Shown: piece by piece, positions 9,814-20,233 of the stretch
Layout: every line of letters starts with the position of its first letter
Numbering within the stretch: the first letter of the stretch is position 1
Source: an uncultured Bacteroidota bacterium
GTDB taxonomy: Bacteria; Bacteroidota; Bacteroidia; Flavobacteriales; Flavobacteriaceae
Direction of reading: 5' to 3'
Assembly (NCBI GenBank): GCA_902560045.1
Contig: CACEKJ010000005.1
Span: forward strand, 1-64,000
Length of the DNA stretch: 64,000 bases
Notes under the pieces: generated by a model
Told to the model about the DNA's origin: nothing
Seen by the model: the letters and a program-made list of their open reading frames with translations, nothing else
Databases searched by the model: none
Program-made: the position numbers and the translations under genes

Positions 9814-10806
9814 TTAAACATCCCCCTTTAAACATCTTGTAAAGAAAGGAAAATCATCAGTAACTACATAGTAATAGATACCTTCAGGAAATTCAGGTGT
9901 AACCCCAAATCGTCCGTTGCATTCATCTAAATCTCCTAGTCCCTCAACATATTCATAATCCTGAGTAAAAGCACCCATCGGAATAGGTGTGTTAGGATTA
10001 TTTCCACCTCCTGGACCAGCTAATGAAGTTAAAATGTTCGGTCGATTTGTGTCTGCTTGATTTTTTAATCTATAACTTGGTTGTAATGCTAAAACTTCAC
10101 TGGTAGAATCACTAGCGTTTGAATAACCGTATCTTGCATAAATAGGAAAACCATCAGAAGCCCATCCAACGATTGTAATACTTTGATTATCACCTAAAAA
10201 ATCCATTAGTAGTTCTGGCATACCATGATAATGATATGCTCCATTAGGTTGAACATGAGCATGATTCATATCATCTCCAAAATTGAAAGTATCATGCCCT
10301 AATGCTTCAATGTTCCAATTACCTTGACATTGAGCTAAACAACACTCCCCTTCGTCATTACACCTTCCTGCAGTTGCTGGATCAAATTTGACACTATTTA
10401 GGGCATAAGCAATTGCTGAACCAGGACCACCTGCCTCTATTCCATTTTCGTAAACTATTATTGGGCAAAGTGTGAAACTTTTGTTTACATTTTGTTCACT
10501 TATAGTATTTGGGTTATGATTGTTTGGAAAAGTTCCTACCTCATGATTTGGGATTCCATTTCCATTTAAGATTCTATCAACTCCGTCAGAAGACCATGAA
10601 TATCTGCTGTAATTATTCACTGATTCATCGTCATTATATATTTCTTCGTTTATATCAACCAATATCCCAGTAGTTGAGTAGTCTCCAACACAATCTATAC
10701 TATTTTCTCCCTGTGAATTTTCATTATTATTACTTCCATTGTTTATATTTTCATCTTTTGAACATGAAAACGAAATAATTAGCATTAGGAGAATAGTCTT
10801 TTTCAT
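9814..10806 (-). CDS. YHYH domain-containing lipoprotein
   Basis: Lipoprotein signal (IISFSCSKDEN), GAYHYHGMPE motif, cysteine-containing region. Confidence 0.8.
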   Translation of the reverse strand: MKKTILLMLIISFSCSKDENINNGSNNNENSQGENSIDCVGDYSTTGILVDINEEIYNDDESVNNYSRYSWSSDGVDRILNGNGIPNHEVGTFPNNHNPNTISEQNVNKSFTLCPIIVYENGIEAGGPGSAIAYALNSVKFDPATAGRCNDEGECCLAQCQGNWNIEALGHDTFNFGDDMNHAHVQPNGAYHYHGMPELLMDFLGDNQSITIVGWASDGFPIYARYGYSNASDSTSEVLALQPSYRLKNQADTNRPNILTSLAGPGGGNNPNTPIPMGAFTQDYEYVEGLGDLDECNGRFGVTPEFPEGIYYYVVTDDFPFFTRCLKGDV

Positions 10807-10883
10807 AATGTGGTTGTTTATTTTTTGACCTTATTTAAGTTAAATGTATTTATTTATAATTTAAAAACAGCTAATTTGCATTT

Positions 10884-12818
10884 ATGATTTCGGTTAATAA
10901 CTTATCTCTTTATTTTGGTGGCCAAGATATTTTTAAAAATATTTCTTTTAAGATAAATAAGGGCGATAAGATTGGACTTGTTGGAAAAAATGGCGCAGGT
11001 AAATCTACTCTTTTAAACTTATTATCAGAAAATCTTAAACCTAATGATGGTAATATCTCAATGCCAAATGGTTTAATTCTTGGTTATTTGACCCAGGATT
11101 TAGATTTTAAAGATGGTAAGACTATAGTTGAAGAAGCTCAAACAGCATTTAGCGAATTAAATAAAATTCAAGATCGTTTAGAAATAATAAATAAAGAGAT
11201 TAATCAAAGATCTGACTATGAAGCTAAATCTTATCTTGATTTAATTTCAGAATTTCATGATCTAGATGAACGTTACAGAATTCTTGGCGGAAATGATATC
11301 CAATCTGAAATAAGTCAAGTACTGAGCGGGCTAGGCTTTACAACAAATGATTATGATAGGCAGACAACTGAATTTAGCGGTGGATGGAGGATGAGAATTG
11401 AGCTAGCTAAGATTCTACTTCAAAAACCTGATATTTTACTTCTAGATGAGCCTACCAATCACTTAGATATTGAATCAATTATTTGGCTTGAGCAATGGTT
11501 GAAAAAATTTACTGGAGCTATAGTACTTGTATCACACGACAGGTTATTTTTAGATTCCATTTCTAATAGAACAATAGAATTATCATTTACTAAAATAAAT
11601 GATTACAAGGCTAAATATTCAAAATATTTAGAGCTAAGAAAAGATAGAATTGAAAAGCAAATCCAAGCAAAGAAAAATCAAGACAAATTTATCTCAGAAA
11701 CAAAAATATTAATCAATAAATTCAGAGCAAAAAAAAATAAAGCAGCCTTTGCTCAAACTTTAATTGCGAAGCTTGACAAGCTTGAAATAATTCATGTTGA
11801 AAAAGAAGATGTGGGAAGTATGAAATTTAGTTTTCCACCAGCTCCGCACTCTGGCAAGGTGTCTTTAACAATTAATCAAGCCTCTAAAAGTTACGATGAC
11901 ATTAATGTATTAGAAAGTATTGATCTAGAAATTGTCAAGGGTGAAAAAATAGCCTTCGTTGGAAAAAATGGAGAAGGTAAATCTACACTAGCAAAAATGA
12001 TAGCAGGAGAAATCGATTTCAGTGGTGAAGTTGTTTTAGGCCACTCTGTTAAAATGGGGTATTATGCTCAGAATCAGGCTGATTTTCTAGATGAAGAATC
12101 AACAATTTTAGAAACTATAGAAGATGCTATTTCTGAAAATATTACTACAAATCCAAGGACGATTTTAGGTTCTTTTCTATTTACTAACGATGATGTTTCT
12201 AAAAAAATTAAAGTTCTTTCAGGTGGAGAAAGGGCAAGAGTATCATTATGTAAGCTTTTATTAAAACCATATAATCTACTTGTAATGGATGAACCTACCA
12301 ATCACCTAGATATCACATCAAAAGGTCTTTTAAAACAGGCTTTAATGGACTATGATGGAAGTTTAATTGTTGTTTCTCATGATAGAGAATTTTTACAGGG
12401 TCTAACCCAAAAGGTTTATGAATTCAGAGATAAGAATATCAAAGAATATCATGGTGATATTAATACATTTCTTTCTGAAAAAGATTTAAATAATTTCAAA
12501 CAGTTGGAAATGTCTCAAAACAGTCAAATTGATGGCTTAGATCTTAAAACTAACTCAAAAGGATCCTATCGTGATCAAAAAGATAGAAAGAGAAAAAACA
12601 ATAAACTTAAGACGAGAATCAGAAATATAGAAAAGGAAATAAATGAAATAAGCGAAGACCTTAAAAATAAAGATTTGGAGCTATCTGACCCTGTTAAATT
12701 TAAGCAGTTAAGTGAGGATAAAGAATTTTTTGAAATTTACGGTCAACAACAAAACAAACTCAAACAGCTTGAAGAAAAATGGACAAATCTGGTTGAGGAA
12801 TTAGAAAATATTTCTTGA
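10884..12818 (+). CDS. ABC-F family ATP-binding protein
   Basis: Two ABC domains (GKNGAGKST, GKNGEGKST; LSGGERARV; DEPTNHLD twice), C-terminal coiled coil. Confidence 0.95.
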   Translation: MISVNNLSLYFGGQDIFKNISFKINKGDKIGLVGKNGAGKSTLLNLLSENLKPNDGNISMPNGLILGYLTQDLDFKDGKTIVEEAQTAFSELNKIQDRLEIINKEINQRSDYEAKSYLDLISEFHDLDERYRILGGNDIQSEISQVLSGLGFTTNDYDRQTTEFSGGWRMRIELAKILLQKPDILLLDEPTNHLDIESIIWLEQWLKKFTGAIVLVSHDRLFLDSISNRTIELSFTKINDYKAKYSKYLELRKDRIEKQIQAKKNQDKFISETKILINKFRAKKNKAAFAQTLIAKLDKLEIIHVEKEDVGSMKFSFPPAPHSGKVSLTINQASKSYDDINVLESIDLEIVKGEKIAFVGKNGEGKSTLAKMIAGEIDFSGEVVLGHSVKMGYYAQNQADFLDEESTILETIEDAISENITTNPRTILGSFLFTNDDVSKKIKVLSGGERARVSLCKLLLKPYNLLVMDEPTNHLDITSKGLLKQALMDYDGSLIVVSHDREFLQGLTQKVYEFRDKNIKEYHGDINTFLSEKDLNNFKQLEMSQNSQIDGLDLKTNSKGSYRDQKDRKRKNNKLKTRIRNIEKEINEISEDLKNKDLELSDPVKFKQLSEDKEFFEIYGQQQNKLKQLEEKWTNLVEELENIS

Positions 12819-12835
12819 ACACAAGATGTTTATTT

Positions 12836-12867
12836 AAAAAAAGCCCCACTTAATTAGTGAGGCTTTT
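12836..12867. terminator. Bidirectional terminator between convergent genes
   Basis: AAAAAGCC-CCACTTAATTAGTGA-GGCTTTT inverted repeat. Confidence 0.75.
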
Positions 12868-12873
12868 ATTATT

Positions 12874-15800
12874 TTACTCGTTTACAAATTCATCGTAAGA
12901 TTTTAAGTTTAAATTACTCAAATCCACTTTCTTTAATAGTTTGTTGTAAACTTTTTTTGCAGAAACCATTTCATTTTCAATTAATTCTAAATTATCCATC
13001 TCATTTGATGAGGGTACATCATAACTGGAAGCTACTTTAGAATATAAGTCTGCCATTTTTTCTCTCAACTGTTTTTTTGCAGCTCCAACGTAGTTATCAC
13101 CCGTTGTAATCACTAAATTTTTCTTTAAATCATCAAATTTAGATTTTACTTTTTTGCTGATTAAATCGCTTTTTAGAACTTCATCAATCGTGTAAACAGT
13201 ATAAGCTAAGTCTTCAGTCATATTAAATAATTTCATCACTGTTTCAAATTGAAATTCTCTTTCATCTGAACTTAGACCGGCTTTATTCTTATATGATACA
13301 TTGATTATTTTTTCAAAAGTATCTCTACCCTTTTTTATGACAACTTTATATTTTCCTGCAGGAACAGTAGGAGAGGTAAATCCTCCAAAACTTAAAGTTT
13401 TTGCTTTGGCTATTTTTGGAACTCTCATATTATAATCCCAAGACACAGTATTTATTCCTTTGGACTTTCCAGGTGTCAGAGTTGTAATTTTATTACCCTC
13501 CATATCTTGGATTTCCATAGTCATTTTACCAAAAGTATGTCTTTTAGGTAATAAATATTGAATTTCACAACTTAGTGATGAGTTTGCGCCAAAAAATTGA
13601 GTTTCTCGTCCAAAACTGTCAGAGAATCCTCCGTATTCTTGGATTATAAATTCATCATTACTGAAAAAATAGAGTTTTTCGTCTAAGTTTTTTTCATTTA
13701 TTTCCCTTAGTGGAGAAATATCATCAATTATTATAACCCCTCTTCCGTGCGTTCCCAAAACTAAGTCATTTGTTTTTTCTTGTAGCTCCATATAATGAAC
13801 AGCAACGGGTGGTACATTTTTATTGAATCTTGACCAATTTTCTCCTCCGTTAATGGTTATATATACGCCTAATTCAGTTCCTAAAAACAACAAATCTTCA
13901 TTTACATAGTCAACTTGTATGTTTCTGACAAATCCAGTTACATCGTTGTTGGGAATTATGTTTTCCCAAGTTTTTCCCAAATCACTAGTCTTATAAGCGT
14001 ATGCCTTCATGTCACCTGATGTATGACCATCAAAGACTGCATAGGCTACATTCTGATCTATTGTACTAGCTTCAATATGGTATACCCAGGTATTATTAGG
14101 AACTCCTTGAATATTTTCAATCACATTTTTCCAGTTTTTACCACCGTCATTAGTAACCTGAATATTCCCGTCGTCTGTACCTACCCAAATGATATTTTCA
14201 TTTAACGGGGATTCTGTAACTGTAAAAATTGTAGTATGATTTTCTGCACCTGAATTATCCATTGATAAACCTCCTGAGTCTTCTTGGTTTTGTTTTGATT
14301 TATCATTTGTCGTTAAATCAGGTGAAATAATATCCCAAGTATTACCCATATCATCAGACTTGTGAAGATATTGACTTCCAATATAAATTCTGTCTGGATT
14401 ATTTTTACTTATTTCAATAGGTGCATTCCAGTTAAATCTGTATTCTTCATAGCCTTTTACAGGTAAGGGTTGAATTGTTTTGACCAGATTATTGTCAACA
14501 TCATATCTCCAAACATTTTCTGCCCCTTGCATTTCTGAATAAATAATATTTTTAGTTGGGTGTCTTAGAACTCTAAATCCATCACCTTGACCAACAGGAT
14601 TCCAGTTTTTTGCAGAAATACCACCTGCAGCAAAAGAAGGTCCATACCAAGATCCATTATCTTGAAGCCCACCGTATATGTTATAAGGCTCTTCATTATC
14701 AACACTAATATGATAAAACTGAGATAATGGAAGGTTTTCTACTATCTCCATAGTAACTCCTTTATTCCAAGATCTGTAAACTCCACCATCAGTTCCAACA
14801 TACATTAAATCCGAATTATTTATGTCAAAAACCATATCGTGGATATCAGGATGCATATTTCCTAAGGATTCAAAAGTCTCCCCTCCATCTTTGGAAATAG
14901 ACCCGTATAATCCAGCTTTTACAACCGTGTTTTCATCTCTTGGGTCAACTACAATTCTTGAGAAATAAAATGGCCTAACAGTTATTCCAAAATCATTATT
15001 TTTTTGCTCCCAATTTTTTCCTCCATCAGTACTTCTATAAAGTCCTTTATCCTCGTCTTTTTCAGCTTCAATCACGGTGTATAGAGTATTAGGATTAGAT
15101 TCTGAAACACCGATTGCTAATCTCCCTAATTTCCCTTCAGGAAATCCATTGTGAATTTTATCCCAGTTTTTTCCACCGTCCGTAGATTTATATAATGCAC
15201 TATTATCTCCTCCTGAATTAAATGACCATGCGGTTCTTCTAAATTCCCACATTGATGCATACAGGGTATTCGGGTCTGATGGATCCATAGCTAAATCAGC
15301 ACATCCAGTTGATTCATTCAAATACAAAATATTTTCCCAAGTTTCTCCTCCATCTAAAGATTTGTATACTCCTCTTTCATTACTATCTGACCATAGAGCT
15401 CCTAAAACTGCAACATATATTTCATTTGAGTTTTCTGGATTGACAATTATGTTGGCTATTCTTTCAGAATTCTCCAATCCAATTCGATTCCAGTTATTAC
15501 CTCCGTCTGTTGATTTGTAAAGTCCGTCACCAATAGAAACACTGTTTCTTGGCCATGGCTCACCGGTTCCAACATATATAGTATTATCTGGGTCATTAGG
15601 GTCAATTTCTAATGCTCCAATCGATTGACAATGGTCATCAAATATTGGATAAAAAGTTGTCCCAGCGTCGTTTGACTTCCAAACACCACCACCGGCAGAT
15701 CCTGCATAAATGATCATTGGGTCTGTGGGATGATTTTCTAAGTCGCTTATTCTTCCACTCATTACTGCAGGTCCAATCTCTCTAGCTTTTAGGTCACCAA

Positions 15801-15903
15801 AATAATTTTCAAGTTTTATTTCCTTTTTTTCTTGCGAAAACGAACTCAGTGATAAACACAATAGCATTATACCACTAAGAATAGTAGTTGATTTATATAA
15901 CAT
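12874..15903 (-). CDS. VPS10/sortilin-like BNR-repeat protein (exported)
   Basis: Signal peptide; repeated S/TTDGGKNWE-type Asp-box motifs across the protein. Confidence 0.88.
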   Translation of the reverse strand: MLYKSTTILSGIMLLCLSLSSFSQEKKEIKLENYFGDLKAREIGPAVMSGRISDLENHPTDPMIIYAGSAGGGVWKSNDAGTTFYPIFDDHCQSIGALEIDPNDPDNTIYVGTGEPWPRNSVSIGDGLYKSTDGGNNWNRIGLENSERIANIIVNPENSNEIYVAVLGALWSDSNERGVYKSLDGGETWENILYLNESTGCADLAMDPSDPNTLYASMWEFRRTAWSFNSGGDNSALYKSTDGGKNWDKIHNGFPEGKLGRLAIGVSESNPNTLYTVIEAEKDEDKGLYRSTDGGKNWEQKNNDFGITVRPFYFSRIVVDPRDENTVVKAGLYGSISKDGGETFESLGNMHPDIHDMVFDINNSDLMYVGTDGGVYRSWNKGVTMEIVENLPLSQFYHISVDNEEPYNIYGGLQDNGSWYGPSFAAGGISAKNWNPVGQGDGFRVLRHPTKNIIYSEMQGAENVWRYDVDNNLVKTIQPLPVKGYEEYRFNWNAPIEISKNNPDRIYIGSQYLHKSDDMGNTWDIISPDLTTNDKSKQNQEDSGGLSMDNSGAENHTTIFTVTESPLNENIIWVGTDDGNIQVTNDGGKNWKNVIENIQGVPNNTWVYHIEASTIDQNVAYAVFDGHTSGDMKAYAYKTSDLGKTWENIIPNNDVTGFVRNIQVDYVNEDLLFLGTELGVYITINGGENWSRFNKNVPPVAVHYMELQEKTNDLVLGTHGRGVIIIDDISPLREINEKNLDEKLYFFSNDEFIIQEYGGFSDSFGRETQFFGANSSLSCEIQYLLPKRHTFGKMTMEIQDMEGNKITTLTPGKSKGINTVSWDYNMRVPKIAKAKTLSFGGFTSPTVPAGKYKVVIKKGRDTFEKIINVSYKNKAGLSSDEREFQFETVMKLFNMTEDLAYTVYTIDEVLKSDLISKKVKSKFDDLKKNLVITTGDNYVGAAKKQLREKMADLYSKVASSYDVPSSNEMDNLELIENEMVSAKKVYNKLLKKVDLSNLNLKSYDEFVNE

Positions 15904-15920
15904 TTTAAATTTTTAAATTT

Positions 15921-16688
15921 TTACTTATTTTCTTCCTCAGTTATTTCAGGAAACTCAAATTCACTTTCATCAACCGTTGGGTTTAGTTCAATCGAAGTTA
16001 TTGTAATGGGTTGACCTGGTTGATCCTTTACTCCTTGAGTCATCGAAAACGGCATATAAAGTCCTTCAACTTCTTGATAATCACTCATTTTAGATTCCAT
16101 AATCATTCCTTTTCCAGGCCCGTCCATAACTTCTTCGTGAACCATAATAGGAACAAAATTTTCTGAATCAAAATAGTAAATGGAAACATTAGGAACTTCA
16201 TTTCCGTCAATGACCATTGGTTTCTTTGTAAGTTTTATTTTAAACACATCTGATCCCTCAACACTTTCTGTGCCCATAAGCTCAGCAGTAAATCCTTTTT
16301 CTTTATAGTTTAGAAAAGGGTCAGGAAATTCAGCAAGTTCGTTTCTAACATTATCAACGTCTTCTTGGTCATTTTTTTCAGCTTTCATTGACATGAAATT
16401 TGTTGACCATAAAGTTTCTCCGTCAAAAACACCTTGTTTAATGTCCATACCTTGAACAGATATTTTTGTATACATTTTATCTTTAAGCTGTACCATTTCA
16501 ATAGGTATTTCCATACCCATCTGATTTATGCTTGCATTCATTTTCATACCTTGAACATTTTCCCAGTTTTCTGCACCACCAGTGTTCTCAAAATAATTTT
16601 CGATAATCTCATCTACTGATTGCGCATTTAAAGAAACAGTCAAAAGTGATATTAATGCAAAAAGAAATAAGTTGTTTAAATTTTTCAT
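15921..16688 (-). CDS. Outer membrane lipoprotein-sorting-like (LolA/LolB-fold) exported protein
   Basis: Signal peptide, M-rich VQGMKMNASINQMGMEIP and FDGETLWS motifs typical of this family. Confidence 0.7.
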   Translation of the reverse strand: MKNLNNLFLFALISLLTVSLNAQSVDEIIENYFENTGGAENWENVQGMKMNASINQMGMEIPIEMVQLKDKMYTKISVQGMDIKQGVFDGETLWSTNFMSMKAEKNDQEDVDNVRNELAEFPDPFLNYKEKGFTAELMGTESVEGSDVFKIKLTKKPMVIDGNEVPNVSIYYFDSENFVPIMVHEEVMDGPGKGMIMESKMSDYQEVEGLYMPFSMTQGVKDQPGQPITITSIELNPTVDESEFEFPEITEEENK

Positions 16689-16776
16689 TTTATTGAATTT
16701 AAGTTAAGGATCAATATTAAATATTTATACTCGTTTTTTAAAAGAATAAAAGTTAATTTTATCATAAGATTTTTTT

Positions 16777-17697
16777 ATGAATCAGATTAAAATATTTTCC
16801 CCTGCATCAGTCTCTAATATATGTTGTGGTTTTGATGTACTTGGCTTTTCAATCGACGGGATTGGAGATGAGCTTAGAATAACAAAATCTACTAATAAGG
16901 GAGTAAATATAAAAGAAATTAAAGGATACAATGTTCCTTTGGAAAACAACAAAAACACTGCTTCTGTTGCGGCTCAAGCTTTGTTAGATCATCTTAAAAT
17001 CAATGAAGGTTTTGATATAGAAATTAATAAAAAAATCAAGCCTGGAAGTGGTATTGGAAGTAGTGCTGCTTCTGCAGTTGGAGCCGTTTTCGGAATTAAT
17101 AAACTTTTAGGAAATCCGTTAAAGCACGAAGAACTTCTAAAATTTGCAATGAAGGGCGAATTTGTTTCCAGTAAAACAGCACCTGCTGACAATGTTGCTT
17201 CTGCCTTGTATGGAGGAACTATTTTAGTTAATAACAGAGAAAATTATAATGTAATTAAGCTTCCAGTTCCAAAAAGTTTATATGCAATCATTCATCATCC
17301 ATTGATTGAAATTAAAACCTCTGACTCAAGGGGTGTATTGCCTAAATCAATTGATTTAAAAATTGCTTCTGATCAATTGAGCGCTTTAGGTGGATTTATT
17401 CACTCATTACATACCCAAGACTTTGATCTTATGAAAATCTCTTTGAAAGATTATCTTGTTGAACAATTTAGATCAGATTATGTCCCTGCGTTTAATGAAG
17501 TCAAGACTATTTCTGATCTTAATAATACAATTTGTTGTTCTATTTCTGGTTCAGGCCCTTCAATTTTTACCTTAGTGAACTCTCTTAATGATGCCAAAAG
17601 ACTAAAATCAGTATTTGATGAAATATATAAGGACAAAAAACTAGAGTTTAATTCCTATATAACCAGTTTAAATTCAAAAGGGGTTCATGAGATCTGA
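16777..17697 (+). CDS. thrB: Homoserine kinase
   Basis: GHMP kinase motif PGSGIGSSAASAVGA; FSPASVSNICCGFDVLGFSI. Confidence 0.93.
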   Translation: MNQIKIFSPASVSNICCGFDVLGFSIDGIGDELRITKSTNKGVNIKEIKGYNVPLENNKNTASVAAQALLDHLKINEGFDIEINKKIKPGSGIGSSAASAVGAVFGINKLLGNPLKHEELLKFAMKGEFVSSKTAPADNVASALYGGTILVNNRENYNVIKLPVPKSLYAIIHHPLIEIKTSDSRGVLPKSIDLKIASDQLSALGGFIHSLHTQDFDLMKISLKDYLVEQFRSDYVPAFNEVKTISDLNNTICCSISGSGPSIFTLVNSLNDAKRLKSVFDEIYKDKKLEFNSYITSLNSKGVHEI

Positions 17698-17850
17698 TTA
17701 TCAACAGTTTAGGTTTTTTCAATTTTAATAAATTCTTTTTTTTTAACTAGTTTTTTTTTCATTTTCCCATTTTTAAATACTCTTTTTTGATAAATACATA
17801 AAATTTAAAGAATCATATATTATACTACTAATAATTCACTTATTATTATT

Positions 17851-17858
17851 TATATTTG
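17851..17858 (+). promoter_or_regulatory. -7 element TATATTTG upstream of amt
   Basis: Exact TAnnTTTG match 45 nt before the amt ATG in a 206-bp AT-rich intergenic region. Confidence 0.45.
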
Positions 17859-17903
17859 CGAATTATTTAACAAAATAAGAAAACAACTAAAAACTTTTTA
17901 ATT

Positions 17904-19157
17904 ATGTATATTAATTTCTTACAGCTTTCACTAGAAAATGAGCTTTCAATAATGTGGATCACCGTAGCTGGATTTCTTGTATTCTTTATGCATGCAGGGT
18001 TTACTTTACTGGAGTCCGGTATGACTCAATCAAAAAATGCCGTAAATATTGCAATGAAAAACATGATGGCTATCTCCGTTGGATCGGTCATTTACTGGTT
18101 TATTGGTTATTCTCTAATGTATGGAGATACTTCAAACGGTATTTTTAGATGGTCAGGATTTTTTACAGACACTCAACCACATGATTTATTTTTTCAAACA
18201 ATGTTTGCTGCTACCTGTGCTACAATTGTTTCTGGAGCTGTTGCAGGTAGAACAAAATATAATGTCTTTGGAATATTTGCTATAATAATGACAGGTTTGA
18301 TATATCCTATTGCAGGAGGCTGGGAGTGGAATACTGACGGATGGTTAAATAGTGCTAGCTTTATGCCCGTCGAATTTATTGATCTTGCAGGTTCATCTAT
18401 TGTCCATGCTGTTGGTGGTTGGGCTGCATTAGTTGGTGCTTATATGGTGGGACCAAGGATAGGTAAATACGTTAAAGGGAAAGTAGAGGCAATCCCAGGT
18501 CATAATAAGACTTTGGCTACTTTAGGAGTTATGGCTTTATGGTTTGGATGGTTTGGCTTTAACGGAGGATCTCAATTAGCTTGGGGAGGTGATAATACTG
18601 TAGCAGCAACTACCATTGTCTTGCTTACAAACTTGTCTGCTTCAGCAGGAGCGATAGGAGCTTTACTAACCACGTGGATTTGGTACGGAAAACCAGATAT
18701 TGTTCAAACCTTAAACGGCGCACTTGCTGGACTTGTTAGTATCACTGCAGGCGCTGCAAATATGGATGCCTCTGGGGCCTTCTTTGCAGGTTTAATTGGA
18801 GGGATTTTGGTTGTTTTTTCTATTGAATTTATCGAGAAAAAATTACGAATTGATGATGCGATTGGAGCATCTTCAGTTCATGGTGTTGTTGGAGTCTGGG
18901 GTACAATCGTAATTGGTCTTTGGGGTGTTAACGGCGATACAGGAATTGGGCTTTTTAACGGTGGAGGATTTGATCAATTAATTAGTCAACTAATCGGTTC
19001 CTTGGCATATTCGATTTGGGCCATTGTTTTTGCTTTTATTTTCTTTTTTATTCTAAAAAAATCTATGGGTTTACGAGTCACAAAAGAAGAAGAAATTGCA
19101 GGATTAGATATTGCTGAACACGGAATAAGAGCTTATCCTGGTAAAAGAAATAGATAG
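17904..19157 (+). CDS. amt: Ammonium transporter (Amt family)
   Basis: Eleven-TM Amt signature regions: LLESGMTQSKNAVNIAMKN, DLAGSSIVHAVGGWAALVGA, GFNGGSQLAW, SSVHGVVGVWG. Confidence 0.95.
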   Translation: MYINFLQLSLENELSIMWITVAGFLVFFMHAGFTLLESGMTQSKNAVNIAMKNMMAISVGSVIYWFIGYSLMYGDTSNGIFRWSGFFTDTQPHDLFFQTMFAATCATIVSGAVAGRTKYNVFGIFAIIMTGLIYPIAGGWEWNTDGWLNSASFMPVEFIDLAGSSIVHAVGGWAALVGAYMVGPRIGKYVKGKVEAIPGHNKTLATLGVMALWFGWFGFNGGSQLAWGGDNTVAATTIVLLTNLSASAGAIGALLTTWIWYGKPDIVQTLNGALAGLVSITAGAANMDASGAFFAGLIGGILVVFSIEFIEKKLRIDDAIGASSVHGVVGVWGTIVIGLWGVNGDTGIGLFNGGGFDQLISQLIGSLAYSIWAIVFAFIFFFILKKSMGLRVTKEEEIAGLDIAEHGIRAYPGKRNR

Positions 19158-19183
19158 TGGAATATCTATAATTCGTGAGAAAT

Positions 19184-19202
19184 AACTTCATGCAATGAAG
19201 TT
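19184..19202 (+). terminator. First hairpin after amt
   Basis: AACTTCAT-GCA-ATGAAGTT perfect stem followed by a T-rich tract. Confidence 0.6.
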
Positions 19203-19222
19203 GGTTTTTAGTTTGTTTTTTT

Positions 19223-19248
19223 AAAGGGTCCTGTGGTGGGGCCCTTTT
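19223..19248 (+). terminator. Second hairpin/terminator after amt
   Basis: AAGGGTCC-TGTGGTG-GGGCCCTT with one wobble, followed by TTCTTTT. Confidence 0.65.
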
Positions 19249-19250
19249 CT

Positions 19251-19283
19251 TTTGGATCTTGTGTAATTAATATACTACCTTTG
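19251..19283 (+). promoter_or_regulatory. Promoter of era: TTTG-N21-TACCTTTG
   Basis: TTTG 19251-19254 and TACCTTTG 19276-19283, spacing fits the Bacteroidetes consensus. Confidence 0.6.
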
Positions 19284-19287
19284 GAAG

Positions 19288-20163
19288 ATGCATAAATCAG
19301 GCTTCATAAATATTATTGGAAATCCAAATGTTGGAAAGTCTACTCTTATGAATTGTTTTATGGGGGAAAAGTTTTCTATTATAACTTCTAAAGCTCAAAC
19401 TACAAGACATAGAATTTTAGGCATTGTAAATGGAGAAGATTTCCAATTGGTTTTTTCGGATACACCAGGAATTTTAAAGCCATCTTATGAGCTTCAAGAC
19501 TCCATGATGGATTTTGTTAAAAATGCATTGGAGGACGCTGATATAATAATTTATATGCTAGAAATTGGAGAAACATCCATAAAAAACAATCAAGTGCATA
19601 AGAAAATATTGAACGCTAAGGTTCCTACCTTTATTTTATTAAATAAGATCGATCTTTCTGATCAGAAAAGTTTAGAAGACCAAGTAATTTTATGGAAGGA
19701 ATTATACCCAAAAGCTCATATATATCCTATCTCAGCCCTTAATAATTTTAATATTGATATAGTTTTAAAACACCTAATCGAGTTAATTCCACAATCACCT
19801 CCTTATTTTCCGAAAGATCAATTGACTGACAAGCCTGAACGATTTTTTGTAAATGAAATTTTAAGAGAAAAAATCTTATTGTATTACAATAAAGAAATCC
19901 CTTATTCAGTTGAGGTGGTAACAGAAGATTTTAAAGAAGATGATAACATCATTAAAATTAAATCTGTGATTTTTGTTGAAAGAGATTCACAAAAGGGAAT
20001 TATCATAGGGCATAAGGGTAGTGCTTTAAAAAAAATTGGCACTAAAGCAAGACAGGGATTAGAAATATTTTTTGGAAAAAAAATCTATATCGAGCTACAA
20101 GTAAAAGTCAGTAAAAACTGGAGATCCAATTCAAAAGTTCTTAAAAAATTTGGTTACAAGTAA
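19288..20163 (+). CDS. era: GTPase Era
   Basis: GNPNVGKSTL, DTPG, NKID motifs, KH domain IIGHKGSALKKIGTKAR. Confidence 0.96.
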   Translation: MHKSGFINIIGNPNVGKSTLMNCFMGEKFSIITSKAQTTRHRILGIVNGEDFQLVFSDTPGILKPSYELQDSMMDFVKNALEDADIIIYMLEIGETSIKNNQVHKKILNAKVPTFILLNKIDLSDQKSLEDQVILWKELYPKAHIYPISALNNFNIDIVLKHLIELIPQSPPYFPKDQLTDKPERFFVNEILREKILLYYNKEIPYSVEVVTEDFKEDDNIIKIKSVIFVERDSQKGIIIGHKGSALKKIGTKARQGLEIFFGKKIYIELQVKVSKNWRSNSKVLKKFGYK

Positions 20164-20212
20164 GTTTCACTTCTTTTAGACTAAACACTTTTTTTTAAAG
20201 TAAATTTAATCT

Positions 20213-20220
20213 TACATTTG
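20213..20220 (+). promoter_or_regulatory. -7 element TACATTTG upstream of der
   Basis: TAnnTTTG match 13 nt before the der ATG. Confidence 0.45.
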
Positions 20221-20233
20221 ATGACTTTTTGAT

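Noticed and set aside
12874-15903. Repeated Asp-box DNA as a tandem repeat
   Set aside because: Repeats are at protein level and divergent in DNA; normal for BNR/VPS10 propellers.
17699-17903. T-rich intergenic region before amt as a riboswitch
   Set aside because: No convincing stems beyond homopolymer runs; only the -7 box is supportable.
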